The notes beneath the pieces were generated by a model that was given only the letters and a program-made list of their open reading frames with translations, ran no database searches and was not told where the DNA came from. DNA of 64,000 bases from Caballeronia arvi (GTDB lineage Bacteria; Pseudomonadota; Gammaproteobacteria; Burkholderiales; Burkholderiaceae), in NCBI RefSeq assembly GCF_001544695.2, contig NZ_FCOM02000001.1, positions 124,001 through 188,000 on the forward strand, read 5' to 3'. The number at the start of each line of letters is the position of its first letter. The stretch's first letter is position 1. The translations under genes and the position numbers were made by a program. This document shows positions 17,434 through 25,772 of the stretch, piece after piece.

Positions 17434-17790
17434 TTAACTTCCGCTCAGGCCATATTGCAGTGCAAGGTCGAAACCGAGCACGACCATCGAGCAGAAAAGC
17501 CCCAGCAGCAAATTCGCCATTCTGTGTCCGACGTCCTTGTGCTTCGTCAGAACAGCGCCTGCGAGGAACGCGATTTCCACGATGATTTGCATGCAGAACA
17601 CGGCGATCATCAACGCGAACTCATAACCCATAGAGTTGAAGTTCATGAAGTTGAAGCCGTTCACCGCCACCCACGACCCCACTCGCCAGACTTCGTATGC
17701 CAATAGCAGCAACGGAAAGAAATAGCTGGCTACATAAGTCGGCACCGTGGCGTGCCGCAATTCCATATTTAAGTGTCGTGTTACTTGCAT
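17434..17790 (-). CDS. Small membrane protein of unknown function
   Basis: GAGGAG just upstream fixes the start at MQVTRHLNMELRH (17790), giving 118 residues. Three hydrophobic helices are visible: YFFPLLLLAYEVWRVGSWVA, FALMIAVFCMQIIVEIAFLAG and the C-terminal NLLLGLFCSMVVLGFDLAL, with a conserved-looking KHKDVGHRM loop between the last two. No known family was recognised. It stands alone, with the bidirectional terminator downstream and an AT-rich upstream region near 17900-18010. Confidence 0.65.
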   Translation of the reverse strand: MQVTRHLNMELRHATVPTYVASYFFPLLLLAYEVWRVGSWVAVNGFNFMNFNSMGYEFALMIAVFCMQIIVEIAFLAGAVLTKHKDVGHRMANLLLGLFCSMVVLGFDLALQYGLSGS

Positions 17791-18012
17791 CGCGTACTCC
17801 TCATCTGATTGCCCGAAAACGACGGGCGTTCTACCAGCACCGTGGCGCAACCGGAGCGTTCGACTCGAACGGCAGACGGGCGTCGTGCTTTCAGAATAGG
17901 ACAAATTTTTGGAAAGCGAATCATCGTTATCCCGATGATCGCGCCCAGTATGCGATTGCGCGACGCGTTGTGCAGTGCAACTTAATAAAGCCGTTATTTA
18001 TTGACCCTTATT

Positions 18013-18032
18013 CGGCACGCACGTGCGTGCCG
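18013..18032. repeat. Perfect 20-nt palindrome downstream of mmsB
   Basis: CGGCACGCACGTGCGTGCCG is self-complementary over all 20 bases, with an extra TGACCC / GGGTCA pair outside it (18002-18007 and 18032-18037) interrupted by five bases on one side. It is 23 nt past the mmsB stop on the reverse strand. No T run follows, so it may be a factor-assisted terminator or a protein site. Confidence 0.6.
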
Positions 18033-18054
18033 GGTCATTTACTCGTTAGATTGC

Positions 18055-18951
18055 TTATTGCTCGTTTTGTTGCTTCGCATACAGCTTGATAATGCCTGAA
18101 AAATCGAGTCCGCCGAGTCCCTGCTGGCTCATCGACTGATACAACTGTTGTGCCAGCGCGCCCATGAAAACCGGCTGCTTCGCGCCGCGCGCCGCATCGA
18201 CGGCGAGACCCAGATCCTTCAGCATGAGGTCCGCGCCGAATCCGCCCGAATAACCGCGCGAAGCCGGCGCCGTTTCGATGATGCCCGGATAGGGATTACA
18301 CGTATCCGAACTCCAGCAACGTCCTGTCGATGTGTTCAGGATGCTCGCCAGTTTCGTCGGATCGATGCCGAGCGTTTCGCCGAGCTTCATCGCTTCGGCG
18401 ACGCCGATCATGGAAATCCCCAACAGCAGGTTATTGCAGATCTTCGCGATCTGACCCGTGCCGGTTTCGCCGCAGCGCACCATGTTTTTTCCCATCCCGG
18501 ACAGCACGGGACGCAGCGTTTCGAAGAGCGCCTCGTCCGCGCCGACCATGAAGGTCAGCGTGCCCGCCTGCGCGCCGACGACGCCGCCCGACACGGGCGC
18601 ATCCGCGAACGGATTGCCCTGGCGGCCCGCCGCTTCGCCGATGAGCTTCGCGGTGGCCGGATCGATCGTGCTGCTGTCGACGAGCGGCACGCCTTTCGTG
18701 ACGCCCGCGAGCACGCCGTCATCGTTCAGATAGACCGCTTTGACGTGTTGCGCGGCGGGCAGCATCGTGATGACGACTTCCGCGCCCTCGGCCGCCGCGC
18801 GCGGCGATGCGGCGAGCGTCGCGCCCGCCGCTTTCGCCGCGTCGAGCGCGGCCGGCACGAGATCGAACGCTGTTACGGCGTGGCCCGCCTTCAGCAGATT
18901 GGCGGCCATCGGACCGCCCATGTGACCCAAGCCAATGAAGCCGATTTGCAT
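18055..18951 (-). CDS. mmsB: 3-Hydroxyisobutyrate dehydrogenase MmsB
   Basis: The 298-residue protein begins MQIGFIGLGHMGGPMAANLL, the NAD-binding start of the beta-hydroxyacid dehydrogenases. DAPVSGGVVGAQAGTL is the substrate-binding motif and GQIAKICNNLLLG holds the catalytic lysine. CWSSDTCNPYPG and a C-terminal SQQGLGGLDFSGII are as in MmsB. It oxidises 3-hydroxyisobutyrate to methylmalonate semialdehyde in valine breakdown. It sits 12 nt behind mmsA on the same strand, so its product is passed to the enzyme encoded just upstream. Confidence 0.94.
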   Translation of the reverse strand: MQIGFIGLGHMGGPMAANLLKAGHAVTAFDLVPAALDAAKAAGATLAASPRAAAEGAEVVITMLPAAQHVKAVYLNDDGVLAGVTKGVPLVDSSTIDPATAKLIGEAAGRQGNPFADAPVSGGVVGAQAGTLTFMVGADEALFETLRPVLSGMGKNMVRCGETGTGQIAKICNNLLLGISMIGVAEAMKLGETLGIDPTKLASILNTSTGRCWSSDTCNPYPGIIETAPASRGYSGGFGADLMLKDLGLAVDAARGAKQPVFMGALAQQLYQSMSQQGLGGLDFSGIIKLYAKQQNEQ

Positions 18952-18963
18952 GAGAACTCTCCC

Positions 18964-20496
18964 TCAGCGAAGCGAGATGGTCGTGTTCACGCCGTCGTTC
19001 ACGGTGGCGTCGTCGAACCAGCGCGCGGTAACGGTTTTCGTCTGCGTATAGAACTGCACGACCTGTTTGCCGTACGGCCCGAGATCGCCGAGCTTCGAGC
19101 CGCGCGAGCCCGTGAAGCTGAACGCCGGCACCGGCACCGGAATCGGAATGTTGATGCCCACCTGACCGATATCGATCTCGCTCTGAAACTTGCGCGCCGC
19201 AGCTCCACTCTGCGTGAAGAGTCCGACGCCGTTGCCCATCGGATTGCGGTTGACGAGCGCGATGGCGTCATCGAGCGACTCCGCTTCGAGCACGCACAGC
19301 ACCGGGCCGAAGATCTCGGTCTTGTAGATCGACATGTCGGGGTTCACGTTCGTGAAGACCGTCGGGCCGATGAAGTTGCCGCTCTCGTAGCCCTTCACGT
19401 CGATATCGCGGCCATCGAGCGCGAGCGTCGCGCCCTCTTCCACGCCTTTACCGATCAGACCCAGAATGCGCTCCTTCGCGGCCTTCGACACGACCGGACC
19501 GACATCCGTGTTCGGCTCCATGCCCGCGTTGACCTTGAGCGCCTTCGCCCGCTCGACCAGTTCCGGCACCCAGTCCTTCGACGCCCCGACGAACACCGCC
19601 ACCGACGTCGCCATGCAACGCTGCCCTGCCGCGCCGAAGCCTGCGCCCGCGAGCGCGTTGAGCGTCTGCTCCTTGTTTGCGTCGGGCAGAACGACGGCGT
19701 GATTCTTCGCGCCCATCATCGACTGCACGCGCTTGCCGTGCTGGCTCGCGAGGTTGTAGACGTGCGTGCCGACGGCCGTCGAGCCGACGAAGGAAATCGC
19801 CTTGATATCGGGATGCGTGCAGATCGCGTCGACCACGTCCTTGCCGCCGTGCACGACGTTGAGCACGCCCGCCGGAATGCCCGCTTCGAGCGCAAGTTCG
19901 ACCAGTTCCATCGTCGAGAGCGGGTCCTGTTCCGACGGCTTCAGCACGAAGGTGTTGCCGCAAACGATCGCCATCGGGAACATCCACAGCGGGATCATCG
20001 CGGGGAAGTTGAACGGCGTGATGCCCGCGCAGACGCCGATCGGCTGACGCAGCGTGTAGGTATCGACGCCGCCCGCAACGTTTTCGGAGAATTCGCCTTG
20101 CTGCAGCGTGCTGATCGAACACGCATGCTCGACGACTTCGAGACCGCGGAAGATGTCGCCTTCGGCATCGGCGAGCGTCTTGCCTTGCTCGGCCGTGAGT
20201 GTCTGTGCGATGCGCTTCTGGTTCTGACGCACGAGATCCTGAAACTTGAGCATCAGGCGCATGCGAACGCCGAGGGGCGTGGTGCGCCACGTCTGAAACG
20301 CCTTGTGCGCTGCGGCGACCGCGGCATCGACTTCGTCCTTCGTCGCAAAAGGCACGCGGCCGACCACTTCCTGCGTCGCCGGATTGACGATGTCGCGCCA
20401 CTCGGCCGTCTTCGAATCCACGAACTGGCCGTCGATGAGCAGCTTGGCCGTACGGACGGACGCACTCTGCGCCGGATGTTCAGCAGCGATATTCAC
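18964..20496 (-). CDS. mmsA: Methylmalonate-semialdehyde dehydrogenase (acylating) MmsA
   Basis: This 510-residue protein is a CoA-acylating aldehyde dehydrogenase. PFNFPAMIPLWMFPMAI and KPSEQDPLSTMEL are family blocks, SFVGSTAVGTHVY is the cofactor loop, and the catalytic cysteine is C294 in GQRCMATSVAVFVG. It converts methylmalonate semialdehyde plus CoA and NAD to propionyl-CoA, finishing valine (and thymine/inositol-related) catabolism. AAGGAG lies just upstream of the start. It leads the mmsAB operon and is divergent from a LysR gene, its likely regulator. Confidence 0.94.
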   Translation of the reverse strand: MNIAAEHPAQSASVRTAKLLIDGQFVDSKTAEWRDIVNPATQEVVGRVPFATKDEVDAAVAAAHKAFQTWRTTPLGVRMRLMLKFQDLVRQNQKRIAQTLTAEQGKTLADAEGDIFRGLEVVEHACSISTLQQGEFSENVAGGVDTYTLRQPIGVCAGITPFNFPAMIPLWMFPMAIVCGNTFVLKPSEQDPLSTMELVELALEAGIPAGVLNVVHGGKDVVDAICTHPDIKAISFVGSTAVGTHVYNLASQHGKRVQSMMGAKNHAVVLPDANKEQTLNALAGAGFGAAGQRCMATSVAVFVGASKDWVPELVERAKALKVNAGMEPNTDVGPVVSKAAKERILGLIGKGVEEGATLALDGRDIDVKGYESGNFIGPTVFTNVNPDMSIYKTEIFGPVLCVLEAESLDDAIALVNRNPMGNGVGLFTQSGAAARKFQSEIDIGQVGINIPIPVPVPAFSFTGSRGSKLGDLGPYGKQVVQFYTQTKTVTARWFDDATVNDGVNTTISLR

Positions 20497-20686
20497 GAGT
20501 TACTCCTTGATAGGGAAGTTGCGGACGTACTGAAAGGGAGGGAAAGCGAAGACGCGCCGATGCGGCGCCAGGGGAACAGCATGTCGTCTCCGTCTTATGA
20601 GAATCGGCCCGTGTTTTTGCAGGCTCGTTGAGTTGAGTATAGTTATGCAAAAGTCCATCATGGCACTATAAAAATACCCGATCGAT

Positions 20687-21667
20687 ATGCAAAAAAACGC
20701 CATGCAAAATCCCGGCAAACTCGACCTCGCCCGCCTCAACTGGGACGATTTGCGCTTTTTCCTCGAAGTCGCCCGCACGCAGCGCGCGAGCGGCGCAGCC
20801 AAGCGCCTCGGGGTCGATTACACGACGGTCGCGCGCCGCGTGCGTGCGCTCGAAGATGCGCTCGGCACCCTGCTGTTCGACAAATCGCGCAGCGGCGGAT
20901 TCATTTTGACCGCCGAAGGCCAGCGCCTGCTCGGTTTCGTCGATTCGATCGAGACGACGGTGCAATCGGCCACCGAGCAGATCGCCAATACCGGGCATGC
21001 GTTGTCGGGCCATGTGCGCGTCGGCTCGACGGAAGGCTTCGGCTGCTTCTTTCTCGCGCCGCAGCTCGCGCGGTTTCAGGACGCGCATCCGAACATTTCC
21101 ATCGACTTGCTGCCGGTGCCGCATTTCGTGAGCCTTTCCAAGCGCGAGGCGGATATCGCGGTGACACTCGAGCGCCCCGAACAGGGCCAGTACGTCTACA
21201 CGAAGCTGTGCGAGTACCGGCTCAAGCTCTACGCGACGGCCGAGTATCTGGAAGCGCACGAGCCGATCCGCAACGCCGAGGACTTGCGCCGGCATCGCTT
21301 CGCTAGTTATATCGACGATCTCGCGTTCAGTTACGAACTGCTGTATCTCGAACGCGCGGTGCCGGGCGCGGTGTCGCAATGGCGCAGCACGAGCGCGATC
21401 GCGCAATATTTCGCGGCGCTGCAAGGGCGCGCGCTCGCGATCCTGCCGTGTTTCATGACTTCGCCCGATCCGCGCTTCGTGCCGGTGCTGCCCGACGAAA
21501 TCGTCGTGACGCGCGCCTTCTATCTGTCATGCCGCGAGGACCTGCGCAAGCTTAAGCGCATCACGGCGGTTTGGGACTATCTGCGCGCGGCCGCCGAAGC
21601 GAACCGCGCATTCCTGATGGGCGATGACCAGCACATGGTCTGGGTCGATGTCAAGCCATCCCGATGA
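20687..21667 (+). CDS. LysR family regulator, probably of mmsAB
   Basis: The 326-residue regulator has an N-terminal winged HTH (LNWDDLRFFLEVARTQ, then AAKRLGVDYTTVARRVRALE) and a C-terminal periplasmic-binding-like effector domain. It is divergent from mmsA across 190 nt. That gap ends in an AT-rich segment (20630-20680) with a TATACT-type -10 for the reverse strand and TATAAA (20667-20672) for the forward strand. Divergent arrangement makes it the likely mmsAB regulator, but known MmsR of Pseudomonas is of the AraC family, so this would be a different solution. A second ATG at residue 6 is also possible. Confidence 0.86.
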   Translation: MQKNAMQNPGKLDLARLNWDDLRFFLEVARTQRASGAAKRLGVDYTTVARRVRALEDALGTLLFDKSRSGGFILTAEGQRLLGFVDSIETTVQSATEQIANTGHALSGHVRVGSTEGFGCFFLAPQLARFQDAHPNISIDLLPVPHFVSLSKREADIAVTLERPEQGQYVYTKLCEYRLKLYATAEYLEAHEPIRNAEDLRRHRFASYIDDLAFSYELLYLERAVPGAVSQWRSTSAIAQYFAALQGRALAILPCFMTSPDPRFVPVLPDEIVVTRAFYLSCREDLRKLKRITAVWDYLRAAAEANRAFLMGDDQHMVWVDVKPSR

Positions 21668-21922
21668 ATCGCGATACTTTTTGACCGCCGAGAAAACATA
21701 TATGTGTTAATTAATCCCGTTCATTCCTGCATCACAAAATTTGACTCGATGTAATCATGTAATTTTGCTTCGACGTCCTGTTTAAACATCACTTGCGCGC
21801 GATGCGTGCGGCATAATCGCCGCCCAGTTTCATTGCTTTGCCGTGGAGAGCGCGGCGCACTCCATTCCCGTGATTTTTCCTAGTCTTTTTTCTGCCGGCC
21901 CAACGGGCCGCCGCGTGCGCTG

Positions 21923-22903
21923 ATGGCTTTCGTCATCTGGTCACGGCGGACCATGTCCCACCAGCGCATCCGCTTCGTCGAGGCGCGCACGGCGCGCGCC
22001 ATCGCGATCATCGGCAGCATCGCGCTTCTGATTGCCGCGCTCGCGCTGGGCATTGCGATCGGCACGATGTTCGGCCGCAGCCATCTCGGTGAGGAGCAGG
22101 CGCTGATGTCGCGCCGCTCGTACGAGATCGAGGAACTCGGCCGCCTCAACGCCGCGCTGATCGAGCTCACGCCGCGCGTCGAAGGGCTGTCCGCGCAAGT
22201 GCACGAACTGCATGATTTCGACGATCGTCTGAAGGCCACGCGCGGCACCGGCGGCCCCTCCGGCGTGCACGACGTGCCGCCGCTGCCCGACAGCGAGGAA
22301 GGCGCCGCGGCGCTCGACGGTGCAGGCGGACCGGCGCTGCCGCCGCGCCTGTGCGACACAAACCGCGCAAGCAGCGGCACGCCGCGCCAGCGTCTCAAGG
22401 GCGCGCGGCGCATCATCGATTGTCTGAACGACGAGGTGTCGCAACTGCAAACGCAGACGCTCACGCATTACGCGGCGTACATGGCGTTTCCGGGCCGCAA
22501 TCCCGCGCCCACCGCGCGCAGCGGCTCGCCCTACGGCAATCGTTTCGATCCGTTCACCGGGCGTCTCAGCTTTCATCCCGGCATCGATCTGGTCGCGCCG
22601 ACCGGCACGCCGATTTTTGCGAGCGCAGGCGGACGCGTCGTGCAGGCCGGCGAGCGCAACGGCTATGGCAACGCGGTCGATGTCCGTCACAGCAACGGCA
22701 TGATGACGCGCTACGGACATGCGTCGCGCATCCTCGTGAAGACCGGCGACTACGTGATGCCCGGACAGGAAATCGCGGAGATCGGCTCGACCGGACGTTC
22801 CACGGGTCCGCATCTGCATTTCGAAGTGATCGTCGACGGCGCGCAGATCAATCCCAATCCTTACCTCGCGCTCTTCAAGCGCAAGCCGAATGCGCAAAGT
22901 TGA
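21923..22903 (+). CDS. M23 family metallopeptidase (LytM domain), membrane anchored
   Basis: The 326-residue protein has one membrane helix at about residues 26-47, a coiled-coil-like stretch (50-105), a low-complexity linker and a C-terminal LytM domain (about 205-315). Zinc and catalytic residues are intact: H218 and D222 in FHPGIDLVAP, H266 in MTRYGHAS, and H297/H299 in GPHLHFEV. Such enzymes cut peptidoglycan cross-links in the periplasm. The start at 21923 could instead be the ATG at 21953. It overlaps the next gene by 14 nt and forms a unit with it and the bactofilin, a pairing known from cell-shape modules. Confidence 0.9.
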   Translation: MAFVIWSRRTMSHQRIRFVEARTARAIAIIGSIALLIAALALGIAIGTMFGRSHLGEEQALMSRRSYEIEELGRLNAALIELTPRVEGLSAQVHELHDFDDRLKATRGTGGPSGVHDVPPLPDSEEGAAALDGAGGPALPPRLCDTNRASSGTPRQRLKGARRIIDCLNDEVSQLQTQTLTHYAAYMAFPGRNPAPTARSGSPYGNRFDPFTGRLSFHPGIDLVAPTGTPIFASAGGRVVQAGERNGYGNAVDVRHSNGMMTRYGHASRILVKTGDYVMPGQEIAEIGSTGRSTGPHLHFEVIVDGAQINPNPYLALFKRKPNAQS

Positions 22904-23252
22904 TTTGAAGCGGCGATCGCTGCTCACTCGCCAGTCCTATTCGCTTACGCCCAAACGCGGCGCGGGTATCTGGCTGGGCCTGATCGCCGCCGTGTGCGCC
23001 ATGACGGCCCTCGCCGCCGCGGGCTTCGCGCTCAAGCGCTCGCATGAAGAGGTGCGCAAACTCGATACGCTCTGCGCGCCGCCCGTCTCCGAACAGAAGC
23101 TGCGCGAGCAGCTCGCGCACGCACAGTTCGCGTTCGAACAGGAAGCGGCGAGCCGCGCGTCGCTCGAGCAGCGCGTCACCGAAAGCACCGCCGAAATCCA
23201 GCGCCTGCAGACGGATCTCGCATTCCTCAGGAAACAGCACGCACCCAACTGA
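22890..23252 (+). CDS. Small membrane-anchored coiled-coil protein
   Basis: The 120-residue product overlaps the 3' end of the peptidase gene by 14 nt, implying coupled translation. A short basic cytoplasmic segment precedes one membrane helix (GIWLGLIAAVCAMTALAAAG, about residues 26-45), followed by a periplasmic region rich in A, E, Q, R and L that should be a coiled coil (about 66-115). No family was recognised. Its position between a LytM peptidase and a bactofilin suggests a linker tethering one to the other across the inner membrane, which is inference. Confidence 0.72.
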   Translation: MRKVDLKRRSLLTRQSYSLTPKRGAGIWLGLIAAVCAMTALAAAGFALKRSHEEVRKLDTLCAPPVSEQKLREQLAHAQFAFEQEAASRASLEQRVTESTAEIQRLQTDLAFLRKQHAPN

Positions 23253-23299
23253 AGCCGCGCGCTTCACGCAACCCTTTTACTGCATCGCAAGGACCCGAG

Positions 23300-23734
23300 A
23301 TGTTTTCATCGAAGAAAGATCCCAACAACGTCAAGCTCGCGAAGCTCGCGACGCTCATCGCGCACAACGTCCACATTTCGGGCGATCTCGAATTCAGCGA
23401 AGGTCTGCGCATGGACGGCCAGGTCACCGGCAACGTGACGGGCCGCCCCGGCGAAGAGACGCTGCTCGTCGTGAGCGACCAGGGCGCGATTCGCGGCAAC
23501 GTCAGCGCCTACGACGTCATCATCAACGGCTGCGTCACCGGCGATGTCACCGTCGCGCATTTCGTCGAGCTTCAGTCCAACGCGCGCGTGACGGGCAACA
23601 TCTTCTATCAGAAGCTGCGCATGGATATCGGCGCGACGGTCGAGGGCAAGCTCACCCGCTTCGATGCGCAGCCCACTCATGTGCCGGCGCTGCCGAGTCC
23701 GCCGGAGTACGGCATCGATCTCGCCGCGAACTGA
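23300..23734 (+). CDS. Bactofilin (polymer-forming cytoskeletal protein)
   Basis: The 144-residue protein shows the bactofilin beta-helix: repeated glycine-spaced strands such as NVHISGDLEFSEGLRMDGQ, GNVTG, GAIRGNVSAYDVIINGCVTGD and ARVTGNIFYQKLRMDIGATV. Short unstructured ends (MFSSKKDPNNVK and a proline-rich tail) flank it, as usual. Bactofilins self-assemble without nucleotide into membrane-bound filaments that place cell-wall enzymes. The M23 peptidase and coiled-coil genes directly upstream (47-nt gap) fit the known bactofilin-peptidase partnership. A ribosome site near GGACCCGAG precedes the start. Confidence 0.92.
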   Translation: MFSSKKDPNNVKLAKLATLIAHNVHISGDLEFSEGLRMDGQVTGNVTGRPGEETLLVVSDQGAIRGNVSAYDVIINGCVTGDVTVAHFVELQSNARVTGNIFYQKLRMDIGATVEGKLTRFDAQPTHVPALPSPPEYGIDLAAN

Positions 23735-23744
23735 CGGGAGCAAT

Positions 23745-23868
23745 GAGCGCCACTCGATGGGCGCTCGTTGGCAACCGCTCGCATGTCCGGCTAAGATTCG
23801 TTGATGAAGGCCACGCGCTCGCGCCCCAAGCGATTCACGCGACTTCGAGCGCCCATCGACGCGTGGCC
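23745..23868 (+). promoter_or_regulatory. Structured leader candidate upstream of corA
   Basis: Three complementary pairings lie in the 166-nt gap before corA. A local hairpin GAGCGCC (23745-23751) / GGCGCTC (23760-23766) competes with a perfect 13-bp long-range pairing of CGATGGGCGCTCG (23755-23767) with CGAGCGCCCATCG (23846-23858). A further 9-bp pair, GGCCACGCG (23809-23817) / CGCGTGGCC (23860-23868), interleaves with it as a pseudoknot. Mutually exclusive stems before a Mg2+ transporter suggest a cis-acting RNA switch. No known class was recognised. Confidence 0.4.
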
Positions 23869-23900
23869 CGTCACATCGACAGAACTATAAAGGGCGCCTC

Positions 23901-24878
23901 ATGCTGGTCAATTGCGCGGCTTATCAGAACGGCCGCAAGCTCGCGGACGTTCATATCGACGATATCAACGCGTATCGGGACCTGCCCGACTCTTTCATTT
24001 GGGTTGCATTGAAAGAACCCGGTCCCGGCGAGCTCGCGCACATGACGCATCAGTTCGGACTGCACGAGCTGGCGGTCGAAGATGCGCAGCACGGTCATCA
24101 GCGGCCGAAGATCGAGGAATACGGCGACTCGCTGTTCGCGGTCTTTCATACGGTCGAGTTCGATGAAGAAGGCGAAGTGCTCGTCGGCGAGATGAACGTG
24201 TTCGTCGGCAGGAACTATGTGCTCTCGGTGCGCAATCGCACGACGCAAGGCTTTCAGGAAGTGCGCAAGCGCTGCGAGCGCGAGCCGCATCTGCTCAAGC
24301 ACGGGCCCGCTTTCGTGATGTACGCGCTGCTCGATGCGGTCGTCGATCGATACTTCCCCGTGCTCGAGACGCTCGGCGCCGAAGTGGATGAAGTGGAAGA
24401 GCGCATCTTCGAGCAGAAGGGCTCAGTGGAATCGCGCGAGATCATCGAGGACCTGTATTCGCTGAAGCGCCGCATGACGATCCTGCAGCATCACACGGCG
24501 CCGCTGCTAGAAGCTGTCAGCAAACTGTATGGCGGACGGTCGCCCGGCGTCTGCTCCGGCATGCAGGAATATTTCCGCGACGTGTACGATCACTTGCTGC
24601 GCATCGTGAAGACCATCGAAGGGCGGCGCGAAATGATCGTCACGGCGATTCAGGTCAATCTCGGCCTGATCGCGCTGGCGGAGAGCGAAGTGACCAAGCG
24701 CCTCGGTTCGTTCGCAGCGCTCTTCGCCGTGCCGACGATGATCGCCGGCATCTACGGCATGAACTTCAAGAGCATCCCGGAACTGGACTGGGTCTACGGC
24801 TATCCGACCTGTCTCGCCGTCATGCTGGTCGTCGATCTGGTGCTGTACTGGCGTTTCAAGAAGGCCGGGTGGCTATAG
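23901..24878 (+). CDS. corA: Magnesium/cobalt transporter CorA
   Basis: The 325-residue protein has the large acidic and basic cytoplasmic N-terminal domain of CorA, a long helix region (EVDEVEERIFEQKG onward) and two C-terminal membrane helices. The ion-selectivity motif GMN is present in AGIYGMNFKSIPELDWVYGY. CorA forms pentameric channels in the inner membrane and admits Mg2+ down its gradient, gated by cytoplasmic Mg2+. AAAGG lies 11 nt before the ATG. The structured region upstream may control expression. It follows the bactofilin gene on the same strand but 166 nt apart. Confidence 0.94.
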   Translation: MLVNCAAYQNGRKLADVHIDDINAYRDLPDSFIWVALKEPGPGELAHMTHQFGLHELAVEDAQHGHQRPKIEEYGDSLFAVFHTVEFDEEGEVLVGEMNVFVGRNYVLSVRNRTTQGFQEVRKRCEREPHLLKHGPAFVMYALLDAVVDRYFPVLETLGAEVDEVEERIFEQKGSVESREIIEDLYSLKRRMTILQHHTAPLLEAVSKLYGGRSPGVCSGMQEYFRDVYDHLLRIVKTIEGRREMIVTAIQVNLGLIALAESEVTKRLGSFAALFAVPTMIAGIYGMNFKSIPELDWVYGYPTCLAVMLVVDLVLYWRFKKAGWL

Positions 24879-25376
24879 CCACGGCTGCGTCGTCCACGCA
24901 ACGGAAAGCGCCGCAGAAGGAACCTTCGGGCGAATTTCATTGTCTAATCAACCGATTTGCGCGAGAATGTCAGCGGGGCTTGCAAATCGCCTCCTCGACC
25001 GCATATGACGTAAGCGTATCGCAAACGCGCTCACTTCCCGGATTCACCGCTTTTCGTTTCAACTTGCACGTCGGCTTCGCTGTTCGCCGATGTCGCCGTC
25101 CCGGTCATGCCGGCCAGGGCGCGCCGCCAAAGCGGCACGCACGGTCGTCCGGCCTATGCCGTCAAGCTCACAACGAGCCTGAAAGAGAGACGCGGCGCGC
25201 TCCGAAACGCACGTTTTACGTGCCGGACGTGCCGGGCCACGCTTTGCATCGCCTATAACGTTTCGTAGCGACGCGATTGCGCGCCTGGCGGCGTTGCGCG
25301 GCCGTTCTTCGGCGTTACACGCTGGACCGGTACGATGCGTAGCAGCACCCATTACAACTGACCACAGGAGCCCCAT
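24879..25376. other. 498-nt gap between corA and infA
   Basis: No coding frame is supported. CGATTTGC (24953-24960) and GCAAATCG (24982-24989) form an 8-bp inverted repeat about 85 nt past corA, a possible 3'-end hairpin. The remaining 350 nt lead to infA. A long leader is common for this gene, but no specific element was recognised. Confidence 0.4.
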
Positions 25377-25643
25377 ATGGCGAAAGAAGAACTCATCGAA
25401 CTCGACGGCATCGTTGACGAAGTGCTTCCCGACAGCCGCTATCGCGTGACGCTGGACAACGGCGTCGTCGTAGGCGCGTACGCCTCGGGCCGCATGCGCA
25501 AGAATCACATCCGGATTCTGGCCGGCGACCGCGTGACGCTGGAACTTTCGGTGTACGACCTGACCAAGGGCCGCATCAACTTCCGTCACAAGGACGAACG
25601 CGCAGGCGGCGGCGCCCCGCGCGCACCGATGCGTCGTCGCTGA
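25377..25643 (+). CDS. infA: Translation initiation factor IF-1 (paralogue)
   Basis: The 88-residue product is an S1/OB-fold IF-1: [19 protein letters not shown], then [37 protein letters not shown] and [12 protein letters not shown]-1 binds the ribosomal A site with IF-2 and IF-3 during initiation. It is about 16 residues longer than the common 72-residue form, with a Gly/Ala/Arg-rich tail, and stands outside a ribosomal protein operon. Both points suggest a second IF-1, as found in many Burkholderiales (family knowledge). ACAGGAG lies upstream of the start. Confidence 0.93.
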   Translation: MAKEELIELDGIVDEVLPDSRYRVTLDNGVVVGAYASGRMRKNHIRILAGDRVTLELSVYDLTKGRINFRHKDERAGGGAPRAPMRRR

Positions 25644-25772
25644 TTTTCATCGTATCCCTGCAACCGGCGTGAGCATGATCCGCAGCACACGCTTCTGAAC
25701 CTTCCGCGGATCACCTGTACTTCGACGCCTCGCGCTTCGCCACGCTGGCGGCGCCTCGCGTCGATGCCTGCC

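Noticed and set aside
18148..20631. An 827-codon forward frame opposite mmsA and mmsB
   Set aside because: It is a GC-skew shadow; both reverse genes are textbook family members with intact active sites.
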